Shown here: in pieces, positions 1-6,136 of the stretch | Numbering within the stretch: position 1 is the first letter of the stretch | How the letters are laid out: each line of letters begins with the position of its first letter | Assembly: GCA_023409675.1 (NCBI GenBank) | Contig: JAEYRC010000365.1 | Coordinates: 1 to 9,096 of the forward strand | DNA length: 9,096 bases | Direction of reading: 5' to 3' | Origin: Bacteroidota bacterium | GTDB taxonomy: Bacteria; Bacteroidota; Bacteroidia; Chitinophagales; Chitinophagaceae | The notes under the pieces: generated by a model | Told to the model about the DNA's origin: nothing | Database searches by the model: none | The model's input: the letters and a program-made list of their open reading frames with translations, nothing else | Translations under genes and position numbers: made by a program

Positions 1-887
1 GCCTGGTATTCAGCCCGGGGAGCATCAAAATAGTCATCAGGAAGATCAACGGCAGCTTCGGCCAGGATCTGTGCATAGGATGGGGGAGAAAGCCTTGCCT
101 GAGCAAACTTCATGGCGGTATTGAGCACCTGTTGATTACGCGTGATAAAGGCACCGATCCGGCCGCCACAAGCGCTGTAGCGTTTAGAAATCGTATCCAT
201 CAAGATCACATGATCATCAACGCCATCCAGTTGCATGGCGCTGAAATGCGATCCTTCATAACAGAATTCGCGGTAAGCCTCATCGGCAAAGAGAAACAGA
301 TCGTGTTTCAGGATGATCTGTTTCAATGTTTCCATTTCCTCGCGGCTGTACAAATATCCCGTCGGGTTATTCGGATTGCACAGCACAATAGCTTTTGTTT
401 TTGGTGTTATCGCGTTTTCAAAAGCTTCCATAGGTGGCAGCGCAAACCCTGAATCTATCGATGATCCGATGGGTTTCACCACTACATCGGCGGCTACTGC
501 AAACCCGTTATAGTTCGCATAAAATGGTTCCGGAATAATCACCTCATCCCCTGCATCCAGGCAACTCATGAACCCGAATAAAATGGCTTCCGAGCCCCCG
601 GTGGTAACAATTATCTGCTGATGGGTAATATCAATACCCACTTTTTTGTAATATTCCACCAGTTTACGGCGATAGCTTTCATTTCCTGCACTGTGACTGT
701 ATTCGAGCACTTTAAAATCGGCCTGGCGAACAGCATCCAGTACCTGGGGAGGTGTTTCTATATCCGGCTGCCCGATGTTCAGGTGATATACATGAATTCC
801 CTTTGATTTTGCCGTTTCTGCATAGGGCACCAATTTCCGGATCGGTGATGCCGGCATTTGTTCGCCGCGATGACTGATTTTAACCAT
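1..887 (-). CDS. PLP-dependent class I/II aminotransferase (3' end outside window)
   Basis: Fold-type I aminotransferase, which moves an amino group between an amino acid and a 2-oxo acid in the cytoplasm using pyridoxal phosphate. The first 295 residues are visible and the C-terminus runs off the window. The N-terminal substrate-side motif LNIGQPD is at residues 37-42. NPNNPTG is at 171-177, ADEAY with the PLP-ring aspartate at 201-205, and the Schiff-base lysine is K235 in DTISKRYSACGGRIG. The SACGGRIG variant, in place of the common S-x-x-GWRIG, is as I remember from Bacteroidota and spirochaete aspartate-aminotransferase-like proteins. The ATG at 887 is chosen because the protein reads as a family N-terminus from there and a -7 element lies 5 bases upstream. 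The gene is alone in its unit, behind the terminator of the DUF1573 pair. Substrate specificity cannot be read from the sequence; aspartate is only the family default. Confidence 0.93.
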   Translation of the reverse strand, partial: MVKISHRGEQMPASPIRKLVPYAETAKSKGIHVYHLNIGQPDIETPPQVLDAVRQADFKVLEYSHSAGNESYRRKLVEYYKKVGIDITHQQIIVTTGGSEAILFGFMSCLDAGDEVIIPEPFYANYNGFAVAADVVVKPIGSSIDSGFALPPMEAFENAITPKTKAIVLCNPNNPTGYLYSREEMETLKQIILKHDLFLFADEAYREFCYEGSHFSAMQLDGVDDHVILMDTISKRYSACGGRIGAFITRNQQVLNTAMKFAQARLSPPSYAQILAEAAVDLPDDYFDAPRAEYQ

Positions 888-892
888 AATTG

Positions 893-900
893 CAAAGATA
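893..900 (-). promoter_or_regulatory. Bacteroidota-type -7 promoter element of the aminotransferase
   Basis: The minus strand reads TATCTTTG, an exact match to the Bacteroidota sigma-70 -7 consensus TAnnTTTG, and ends 5 bases before the ATG at 887. No clear -33 TTG is visible upstream. With the usual few bases between -7 element and transcription start, the mRNA would be leaderless or nearly so. Confidence 0.6.
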
Positions 901-918
901 AGGGGAGAATTGCCTGAA

Positions 919-960
919 AATTATTCAGCGCTTCTTATGTCCTGATTTTTAATAATTCAG
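919..960 (-). repeat. Direct repeat CTGAATWATT x2 upstream of the aminotransferase promoter
   Basis: On the minus strand CTGAATTATT (960 to 951) and CTGAATAATT (928 to 919) are near-identical 10-mers whose starts are 32 bases apart, close to three helical turns. The second lies about 19 bases upstream of the -7 element. The second copy also belongs to an imperfect inverted repeat, CTGAA-5 nt-TTCAG (914-928). This could be a binding site for a regulator, but AT-rich 10-mers recur by chance, so the call is tentative. Confidence 0.3.
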
Positions 961-1016
961 GGATATTATAAATTAGATTTTCCGATGTTGGTAAGCCAAA
1001 TCGCTCACTACCGGAC

Positions 1017-1045
1017 AAAAAAAACCGGCCTCCTGAGGAGACCGG
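1017..1045 (-). terminator. Rho-independent terminator of the DUF1573 operon
   Basis: On the minus strand a 9-bp stem (CCGGTCTCC / GGAGGCCGG, one G-U pair) closes a TCA loop and is followed directly by eight T residues (1024 to 1017). It lies 22 bases beyond the stop of the second DUF1573 gene, so it ends that unit and insulates the aminotransferase downstream. Confidence 0.92.
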
Positions 1046-1067
1046 CAGTATTATTAAGTTGCTCGAC

Positions 1068-1508
1068 TTATTGTCCTGCTCCGGCTTTTGAAGGCCTGCT
1101 TTTTTCGAATTTAGCGAAATCGCCCGCAGACAGCACTTCTCCAGTGATCTTTAATTCAACGGGTGCCTGTACACCGGCCACTTTGATGTAAATGCTTTTA
1201 TTAAAAGTTCCAACTGCCTCAGCGTTGAACCCCGCGGTAATTTTATTGCTCTTGCCTTTCATCACCGGTTGTTCGGGTTTAACAGGAGTGGTACATCCAC
1301 AGGTAGCGGTAGCCGATTCAATAATCACCGGGCTATTACTTACATTGGTAAACTCGAAATCATGTGTAACAGGTACGCCCTGTTTGATTTTCCCGAAATC
1401 ATAGGTGTATTCCTTGAATTTCACTTTACTGTCGGCCTGACTATTGGTTTGTGCAAACACAGCCACAGCAAGTAAGAGTCCGGAAAACATCAGCATCATT
1501 TTTTTCAT
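1068..1508 (-). CDS. DUF1573 domain secreted protein, copy 2 of a tandem pair
   Basis: A 146-residue exported protein of unknown function. Residues 1-20 form a Sec signal peptide (MKKMM, a hydrophobic core, then VFAQ with probable cleavage near 20). The rest is a DUF1573 domain, an immunoglobulin-like beta-sandwich related to ASPM/SPD-2/Hydin folds. It carries the family landmarks YDFGKI at 36-41, PVTHDF near 46-51 and CGCTTP at 70-75. There is no lipobox cysteine, so the protein is probably soluble in the periplasm or surface-associated. Its ATG begins one base after the stop of the preceding paralogue (TAATATG), which suggests translational coupling. A strong terminator follows. The last 15 residues are rich in K, S, P and A and look like a disordered tail. 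The family is clear; the function is not known. Confidence 0.9.
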   Translation of the reverse strand: MKKMMLMFSGLLLAVAVFAQTNSQADSKVKFKEYTYDFGKIKQGVPVTHDFEFTNVSNSPVIIESATATCGCTTPVKPEQPVMKGKSNKITAGFNAEAVGTFNKSIYIKVAGVQAPVELKITGEVLSAGDFAKFEKSRPSKAGAGQ

Positions 1509-1509
1509 A

Positions 1510-1950
1510 TTATCGGTTTTTTGCTTTTAATAATGTAACAGATGAATGAAGGGGTACAGAGGTTGCAGGCACCGGGTAAACATCGCCGGTTATGGTGATG
1601 GTTTGGGCCGATTGACCTATGAACAATACCGTAACCGGTTTATTGAACAAACCGGGCGCCTCAGCGTTATACCCAATTTTAATAATGGCACTATCGCCGG
1701 GTGCAATCGGTTTCGATGACCATTCCGGAGTTGTACATCCGCAGGAAGCCTGAACATCACGGATTTGCAAAGGGGTTGAGCCGGTATTCACCACTGAAAA
1801 ATCGTGGGTCACGGGTTTCCCCTGCCGGATCTTTCCAAAATCAAAACTTTTTTCCATTAAGGCAATCGGCGATGCAGTCGCAGCGGCTGTCTGACCAAAA
1901 GCCAGGCTGGTGATCATCGCCGATAAAATTAGAAAAAATGCTCTTTTCAT
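1510..1950 (-). CDS. DUF1573 domain secreted protein, copy 1 of a tandem pair
   Basis: First gene of the pair, 146 residues, of unknown function. The reading frame is open further upstream to an ATG at 2085. I place the start at 1950 because it yields a proper Sec signal peptide (MKRAFFLILS... with AFGQ near 17-20), has AGGAGA directly before the ATG, and gives a protein of the same length as its neighbour with the motifs in register. The upstream extension is polar, is not family-like, and would reach into the divergent promoter region. Landmarks are FDFGK at 36-40, PVTHDF at 46-51 and CGCTTP at 70-75. Across residues 36-75 about 23 of 40 positions match copy 2 without gaps, pointing to tandem duplication. 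It is co-transcribed with copy 2 and transcribed away from the E1 gene. Confidence 0.88.
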   Translation of the reverse strand: MKRAFFLILSAMITSLAFGQTAAATASPIALMEKSFDFGKIRQGKPVTHDFSVVNTGSTPLQIRDVQASCGCTTPEWSSKPIAPGDSAIIKIGYNAEAPGLFNKPVTVLFIGQSAQTITITGDVYPVPATSVPLHSSVTLLKAKNR

Positions 1951-1967
1951 TCTCCTGATTTGGGTGC

Positions 1968-1975
1968 TAAAATTA
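1968..1975 (-). promoter_or_regulatory. Possible -7 promoter element of the DUF1573 operon
   Basis: The minus strand reads TAATTTTA followed by GCACCC, one base off TAnnTTTG (last G to A). It sits 17 bases upstream of the chosen ATG at 1950. It would leave a short leader that contains the AGGAGA ribosome-binding-like sequence, and it supports the shorter start over the one at 2085. No -33 element is clear. Confidence 0.35.
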
Positions 1976-2048
1976 CTACTTAAACGCCTTGAACCGGAAT
2001 TAATTTTATCCTCCAGCGGCAATTTTAACATCCTTCTGCCGGGCTGCA

Positions 2049-2061
2049 CCGAATGATTCGG
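2049..2061. promoter_or_regulatory. Perfect 13-bp palindrome in a divergent promoter region
   Basis: CCGAAT-G-ATTCGG is a perfect inverted repeat with 6-bp arms. It is nested at the right-hand side of a wider pairing, CTGCCG (2036-2041) with CGGCAG (2059-2064). It lies roughly midway between the starts of the DUF1573 operon (1950) and the E1 gene (2145), about 70 bases upstream of the E1 -7 element. It is an operator candidate from its position and symmetry only; no regulator is encoded in the window. Confidence 0.35.
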
Positions 2062-2132
2062 CAGGTAACCCTGTAATGACTTCAAAATACCCTCAAAATT
2101 TCCACAGCAATGCGGGTTTTATAATTTTCCTG

Positions 2133-2140
2133 TAGGTTTG
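2133..2140 (+). promoter_or_regulatory. Bacteroidota-type -7 promoter element of the E1 gene
   Basis: TAGGTTTG matches TAnnTTTG exactly and ends 4 bases before the ATG at 2145. No convincing -33 TTG lies about 20 bases upstream. The spacing implies a leaderless or near-leaderless mRNA, as for the aminotransferase, and there is no Shine-Dalgarno sequence. Confidence 0.6.
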
Positions 2141-2144
2141 CCGG

Positions 2145-4532
2145 ATGGAAAATACCAACGCCACGCTTGCAGGTGAAAAACTTTCCTATGATACGTTCAG
2201 AAAGGAAGTCTTGAATGATTACCGGCTGTGCTGTGAAAGCAGGGAAGCCAGTTTGCTTGGGAGAAAAGAAGTGCTGACCGGGAAGGCTAAATTTGGAATT
2301 TTCGGAGATGGCAAAGAGGTAGCACAGGTGGCAGCGTCCAAATTTTTTCAACCCGGTGATTTTCTATCAGGATATTATCGGGATCAAACCTTCGCATTTG
2401 CCTCCGGGCAGGCCTCCATACAGGAATTTTTCGCTCAATTATATGCCGATACTGACCCCGCCAATGATCCCCACAGTGCCGGGCGGCAGATGAACTCGCA
2501 TTTTGCTACCGCGGTAGTCGATGAGGAGGGCAACTGGGTTGAACTTACGGCACAGAAAAACATCGCCGCAGGACTTGCACCCACCGCCGGGCAGATGCCC
2601 CGCGCCCTGGGCTTTGCGATGGCTTCAAAACTATTCCGTCAAACGCCGGGTCTCGATCAATATCCCGAACTCAGCAAAAATGGCAATGAAATATGTTTTT
2701 GCACCATCGGTGATGCCTCTACTTCCGAAGGGCATTTTTGGGAAACCATCAATGCGGCTGGTGTACTTCAGGTTCCCCTGGCAGTATTTGTATGGGATGA
2801 TGGATATGGAATTTCTGTTCCCAAACAATACCAGACCACGAAGGGTTCCATATCTGAAGCCTTAAAGGGTTTTCAGAAAAAAGACGGTTCCAATGGAATC
2901 GATATCTATAAAGTTAAAGCATGGGATTATGCGGGAATGTGCGAAGTGTTCGAAACCGCGATCGCGAAAATCCGGGAAACACATATTCCTGCCCTGTTTC
3001 ATGTGGAGGAAGTGACCCAGCCCCAGGGACACTCCACTTCGGGTAGCCATGAGCGGTATAAATCCGCCGAACGCCTGGAGTGGGAAAAAGCCTGGGATGG
3101 TAATAAGAAGTTCAGGGAATGGCTGCTGGAAAACGCGCTGGCCAGTGAAGAGGAACTGGGTGCCATTGAACTGCAGGCTCGCGATGTGGTTCGACAATCG
3201 AGGCTCAATGCCTGGGAAAATTACAGTCTGCCCCTTAAACAGGAAGTAGAAAAAGCGGTTGACCTAATGCAGAACCTGGTCGATCATGGGGCTGATACAG
3301 AGGATAAAATAGCCCTGCTGATACAGGAACTTAAGACGAACCGGGAGCCCCAGCGTAAAGATATTCTTCGGGTGCTGCATGCCGTTATATCGCTGTCGGC
3401 CGGTTCAGTTCTTGCCTCGGAAATAACGGATTATTACCAGCAACTGAAACAGGAAGGTCATGCGCTCTACAGTTCACACCTGTATGACGAAAGCAGTAAA
3501 AGTCCGCTGAATATCGGGTATGAAGCCCCGGTTTTTGGACCTGATTCCCCGCTTATTAATGGGTATGAGGTGCTAAACCGCTATTTTGACCAGTTATTCA
3601 GTTCCAATCCAAAAGTAGTTGCTTATGGTGAAGATGTTGGGCGGATTGGAGATGTGAACCAGGGTTTCTCGGGATTACAGGAAAAGTATGGTCCTAACCG
3701 CATCTTTGATACCGGTATTCGCGAACTGACCATAGTAGGTCAGGGTATTGGAATGGCCATCCGCGGTCTGAGGCCGATAGCGGAAATACAGTATCTCGAT
3801 TATCTGTTATATGGACTGCAGCCGCTTAGCGATGATGCGGCCACCTTGCACTGGAGAACGCGGGGCCGTCAAAGCTGCCCGCTGATCATACGCACCCGCG
3901 GACATCGCCTTGAAGGAATCTGGCACAGCGGTTCTCCCATGGGTATGATGTTGCATGCCCTCCGCGGCTTTCATATCTGCGTTCCGCGGAATATGGTACA
4001 GGCTGCCGGAATGTACAATACGCTGCTGACGGGCAATGATCCGGCCATTGTGGTGGAGTGTCTTAATGGATACCGGCTTAAAGAGCGCGTTCCACAGAAT
4101 CTTGCCGAATACCGGGTGCCATTGGGCATACCGGAAATTATCCGGCAGGGCGATGACATTACGATTGTTTCCTACGGATCAATCTTGCGGATCATTGAAG
4201 AAGCTGCAGATACGTTGCAGCAATCGGGGATCAACTGTGAGATCATTGATGTGCAAACCCTGTTGCCATTCGACCGCAACGCAATGATCCTGGAATCCCT
4301 GAAAAAAACCAGCAGGATACTTTTTGTAGATGAGGATGTTCCTGGGGGAGCATGTGCGTATATGTTCAACATAGTTATGGAAAAGCAGGGCGGGTACCGC
4401 TGGCTTGATGTAGCACCCAGAACCCTGACCGGCAAGGCCCACCGGCCATCGTATGGCAGTGATGGCGATTACTTCAGTAAGCCAAATCGTGAAGATATCA
4501 TTGATACCGTAAGGGAAATGATGAGCGAATAA
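2145..4532 (+). CDS. Fused 2-oxoacid dehydrogenase E1 alpha/beta (thiamine diphosphate)
   Basis: A 795-residue single-chain E1 that decarboxylates a 2-oxo acid with thiamine diphosphate and passes the acyl group to a lipoylated E2. Residues 1-400 are alpha-like: AGQMPRALGFAMA near 148-160, the ThDP/Mg region GDASTSEGHF from 189 to WDDGYGISVP at 217-226, and a phosphorylation-loop-like GHSTSGSHERY at 295-305. Residues 460-795 are beta-like: GEDVG at 495-499 with the glutamate expected to contact the aminopyrimidine, then FDTGIREL, AEIQYLDYLLYGLQ, HSGSP near 594-598 and a transketolase C-terminal domain (DITIVSYGS onward). The GHSTS loop recalls branched-chain (2-oxoisovalerate) E1, my preferred substrate class, but pyruvate or another 2-oxo acid is not excluded. 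The canonical NN of the ThDP motif is DD here. No E2 or E3 gene is in the window. A small membrane-protein gene follows after 37 bases with no terminator between. Confidence 0.92.
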   Translation: MENTNATLAGEKLSYDTFRKEVLNDYRLCCESREASLLGRKEVLTGKAKFGIFGDGKEVAQVAASKFFQPGDFLSGYYRDQTFAFASGQASIQEFFAQLYADTDPANDPHSAGRQMNSHFATAVVDEEGNWVELTAQKNIAAGLAPTAGQMPRALGFAMASKLFRQTPGLDQYPELSKNGNEICFCTIGDASTSEGHFWETINAAGVLQVPLAVFVWDDGYGISVPKQYQTTKGSISEALKGFQKKDGSNGIDIYKVKAWDYAGMCEVFETAIAKIRETHIPALFHVEEVTQPQGHSTSGSHERYKSAERLEWEKAWDGNKKFREWLLENALASEEELGAIELQARDVVRQSRLNAWENYSLPLKQEVEKAVDLMQNLVDHGADTEDKIALLIQELKTNREPQRKDILRVLHAVISLSAGSVLASEITDYYQQLKQEGHALYSSHLYDESSKSPLNIGYEAPVFGPDSPLINGYEVLNRYFDQLFSSNPKVVAYGEDVGRIGDVNQGFSGLQEKYGPNRIFDTGIRELTIVGQGIGMAIRGLRPIAEIQYLDYLLYGLQPLSDDAATLHWRTRGRQSCPLIIRTRGHRLEGIWHSGSPMGMMLHALRGFHICVPRNMVQAAGMYNTLLTGNDPAIVVECLNGYRLKERVPQNLAEYRVPLGIPEIIRQGDDITIVSYGSILRIIEEAADTLQQSGINCEIIDVQTLLPFDRNAMILESLKKTSRILFVDEDVPGGACAYMFNIVMEKQGGYRWLDVAPRTLTGKAHRPSYGSDGDYFSKPNREDIIDTVREMMSE

Positions 4533-4569
4533 GACGAACGACTATTAGTTTAACCAGATAACAGAAATA

Positions 4570-4908
4570 ATGCTCACAGCTGCAGAGAAACGGTTTTTAC
4601 GGTATTGGATCGAACAACGGGAAGGAGGGAGAGCAGCTTACTATATGCTGTATATATCCGTGGGTACATTTATTTTTACCCTGATATTATCCGTTTTTCT
4701 ATTTCTGTTCTTTAACCTTGGTTTTGGATCGCTGTATTTCTGGATCGTGTTTTTAGGTGGACTTTCGATCAGCATCACTACCACCCTTATAACCTGGCGA
4801 AACAACGAACGCCGATTTCAGCGGTTGATACAAAAGCTCAGGGATAATCTGCCTAAAAATACTGAAGACAACAGTGCCGGTACGTCAGTCGAGGAACCGG
4901 CTTCTTAA
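4570..4908 (+). CDS. Small two-helix membrane protein of unknown function
   Basis: I do not recognise a named family. The 112-residue protein has a charged N-terminus (residues 1-22) and two strongly hydrophobic segments, about 25-50 and 54-76. A basic amphipathic stretch follows (WRNNERRFQRLIQKLRDN, about 76-93), then an acidic, serine-rich tail. The positive charge after the second helix and the short turn between helices predict both ends in the cytoplasm. It starts 37 bases after the E1 stop with no terminator between, so it is probably read through from the E1 promoter. Its last 24 bases overlap the 3' end of the convergent DCC gene. No Shine-Dalgarno sequence is seen. The sustained hydrophobic pattern and basic stop-transfer residues make it more likely real than a chance ORF. 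Confidence 0.75.
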   Translation: MLTAAEKRFLRYWIEQREGGRAAYYMLYISVGTFIFTLILSVFLFLFFNLGFGSLYFWIVFLGGLSISITTTLITWRNNERRFQRLIQKLRDNLPKNTEDNSAGTSVEEPAS

Positions 4909-5319
4909 CTCCGGTGTGGGCATCCAGCAGCTCGTTTTGCGGCCGTACCAGCGGTAGCGGTTGGCGGCAATGAAATTATACACCGGATCACGCAGCAAAC
5001 GGGGAAGCAGGTTGAATACATACAATAACTTCCATCCGCCCGATAAATATTTCGCTACTCGTAAAGCCCCGGAAGATTTCGTCCACGCCTTACCGTTATC
5101 AATCAGCACAAAAGACGATAGTTCCGTTGTATTTAAACCATATTGTTGCAGCAGTTGCTGTCCCACAGCACTTTGAAGTGATGCGAATTTGAAGATGCCA
5201 TGCCTGTCGCGTTTGAGAACAAACTGAACTGATTGTTCGCAAAGGTTACATACTCCGTCGAACAGAATAATTTTCTGATGTAGTTCAGTTATGCCGGCAG
5301 GCTGTTGTTCGGTTGACAT
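4885..5319 (-). CDS. DCC-family (DUF393) thiol-disulfide oxidoreductase-like protein
   Basis: A 144-residue protein of the DCC family, named after its DxxCxxC motif and regarded as thioredoxin-like. The motif is at 21-27 (DGVCNLC, cysteines 24 and 27), just after a first beta strand (KIILF), as in the family. QFVLKRDRHGIFKFASLQS follows at about 32-50, then a conserved-looking stretch LSGGWKLLYVFNLLPRLLRDPVYNFIAANRYRWYG. The protein is complete for the family. No signal peptide is present, so it is probably cytoplasmic; substrates are unknown. It begins 27 bases after the yebC stop on the same strand and is probably co-transcribed with yebC. Its 3' end overlaps the convergent membrane-protein gene by 24 bases. 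The overlap contains no T-rich terminator, so transcription of this unit may run into the neighbour as antisense. Confidence 0.9.
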   Translation of the reverse strand: MSTEQQPAGITELHQKIILFDGVCNLCEQSVQFVLKRDRHGIFKFASLQSAVGQQLLQQYGLNTTELSSFVLIDNGKAWTKSSGALRVAKYLSGGWKLLYVFNLLPRLLRDPVYNFIAANRYRWYGRKTSCWMPTPELRSRFLD

Positions 5320-5329
5320 ATTTATCAGG

Positions 5330-5350
5330 TTAAGCCAGAGACCGGCTTAA
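5330..5350 (-). other. Perfect 7-bp hairpin at the yebC/DCC gene junction
   Basis: TTAAGCC - 7 nt - GGCTTAA is a perfect inverted repeat. One arm covers the yebC stop codon (5347-5349) and the other ends 10 bases before the DCC start at 5319. There is no following T-run, so it is unlikely to be an intrinsic terminator. In RNA it could tune ribosome hand-over or mRNA processing between the two genes. Confidence 0.4.
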
Positions 5351-6072
5351 GCGAGGTTATGAAACACTTTCAGCACATCTTCATCCTGCTCCAGCTTATC
5401 AATAAGCTTCATGACTTCCTGCGCGTCATCTTCGTTCAACTCTACCGGGGGAGTTACGGGTATCCATTCGAGTTCGGCACTAACCGTTGACAGTCCTTTT
5501 TCTTCAAGGGCTTTCTGCAGATTACCGAAATCGGTGAAGTTGCAGCGCAGGACCACCAGGGTTTCATTATCATCGCCGGTTCCTTCACCCAGTTCTTCAA
5601 GGCCATGATCGATCAGTTCCAGTTCCAGTTCTTCCTGGTTTATATTCTCGGGTTTAAGTTTGAAAACCCCCATCTTTTTAAATTGAAAACTTACGCTGCC
5701 ACTCGTTCCAAGGTTGCCATTTCCTTTATTGAAATAGGAGCGTACGTTGGCAACAGTGCGGGTAGGATTGTCGGTCGCGGTTTCAACCAGTACAGCCACG
5801 CCATGTGGCGCATACCCTTCATACAGGATTTCTTCGTAGTTATCCATCTCCTTGCCGAGCGCGCGTTTAATAGCGGCTTCCACCCGGTCTTTAGGCATGT
5901 TCACGCTTTTAGCGTTCTGCATACAGCGCCGCAGAGCGGCATTGGTGTCGGGATCGGGGCCGGCAGCTTTTACAGCTATGGCAATTTCCTTACCGATACG
6001 CGTGAACTGTTTGGCCATTCTATCCCACCGGGCAAACATGCTGGCCTTTCTGACTTCAAAAATACGACCCAT
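5347..6072 (-). CDS. yebC: YebC/PmpR (TACO1) family protein
   Basis: A 241-residue cytoplasmic protein, full length for the family. Members were long annotated as transcriptional regulators. The mitochondrial homologue TACO1 is a translational activator, and more recent work ties bacterial members to translation, so the regulator label should be taken loosely. Landmarks are the N-terminal MGRIFEVRKASMFARWDRMAK, a Bacteroidota-style variant of the usual GHSKW start, then the helical NMPKDRVEAAIKRA at 58-71. YEGYAPHGVAVLVETATDN is at 84-102 and GNLGTSGSVSFQF at 119-131, and a C-terminal alpha/beta domain ends VFHNLA. The ATG at 6072 fits the family N-terminus and lies about 34 bases downstream of a consensus -7 element. 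It is the first gene of a probable two-gene unit with the DCC protein. Confidence 0.95.
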   Translation of the reverse strand: MGRIFEVRKASMFARWDRMAKQFTRIGKEIAIAVKAAGPDPDTNAALRRCMQNAKSVNMPKDRVEAAIKRALGKEMDNYEEILYEGYAPHGVAVLVETATDNPTRTVANVRSYFNKGNGNLGTSGSVSFQFKKMGVFKLKPENINQEELELELIDHGLEELGEGTGDDNETLVVLRCNFTDFGNLQKALEEKGLSTVSAELEWIPVTPPVELNEDDAQEVMKLIDKLEQDEDVLKVFHNLA

Positions 6073-6106
6073 ACGATCTGGTGATTTATTCGTTTAAATG
6101 TGGGTG

Positions 6107-6114
6107 CAAAAATA
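6107..6114 (-). promoter_or_regulatory. Bacteroidota-type -7 promoter element of yebC
   Basis: The minus strand reads TATTTTTG, an exact TAnnTTTG match followed by CACCC, in the 64-base gap between yebC and the preceding gene. It implies a leader of roughly 25-30 bases. No clear -33 TTG is present. Confidence 0.55.
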
Positions 6115-6136
6115 GGCGATCCGAAATTAATCCCCG

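Noticed and set aside
132..806. Plus-strand ORFs across the first 800 bases
   Set aside because: They are antisense shadows of the aminotransferase, which has all expected motifs on the minus strand.
1951..2085. N-terminal extension of DUF1573 copy 1 from an ATG at 2085
   Set aside because: The added 45 residues precede a clean signal peptide, are not family-like, and lie in the divergent promoter region. The start at 1950 has AGGAGA and matches its paralogue in length.
4896..4915. ACCGG-10 nt-CCGGT hairpin at the convergent gene ends as a bidirectional terminator
   Set aside because: A five-base stem with a ten-base loop and no T-run on either strand is too weak to call.
5605..6097. Plus-strand ORF of 159 codons opposite yebC
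   Set aside because: It is antisense to a well-conserved gene and has no recognisable protein signature.
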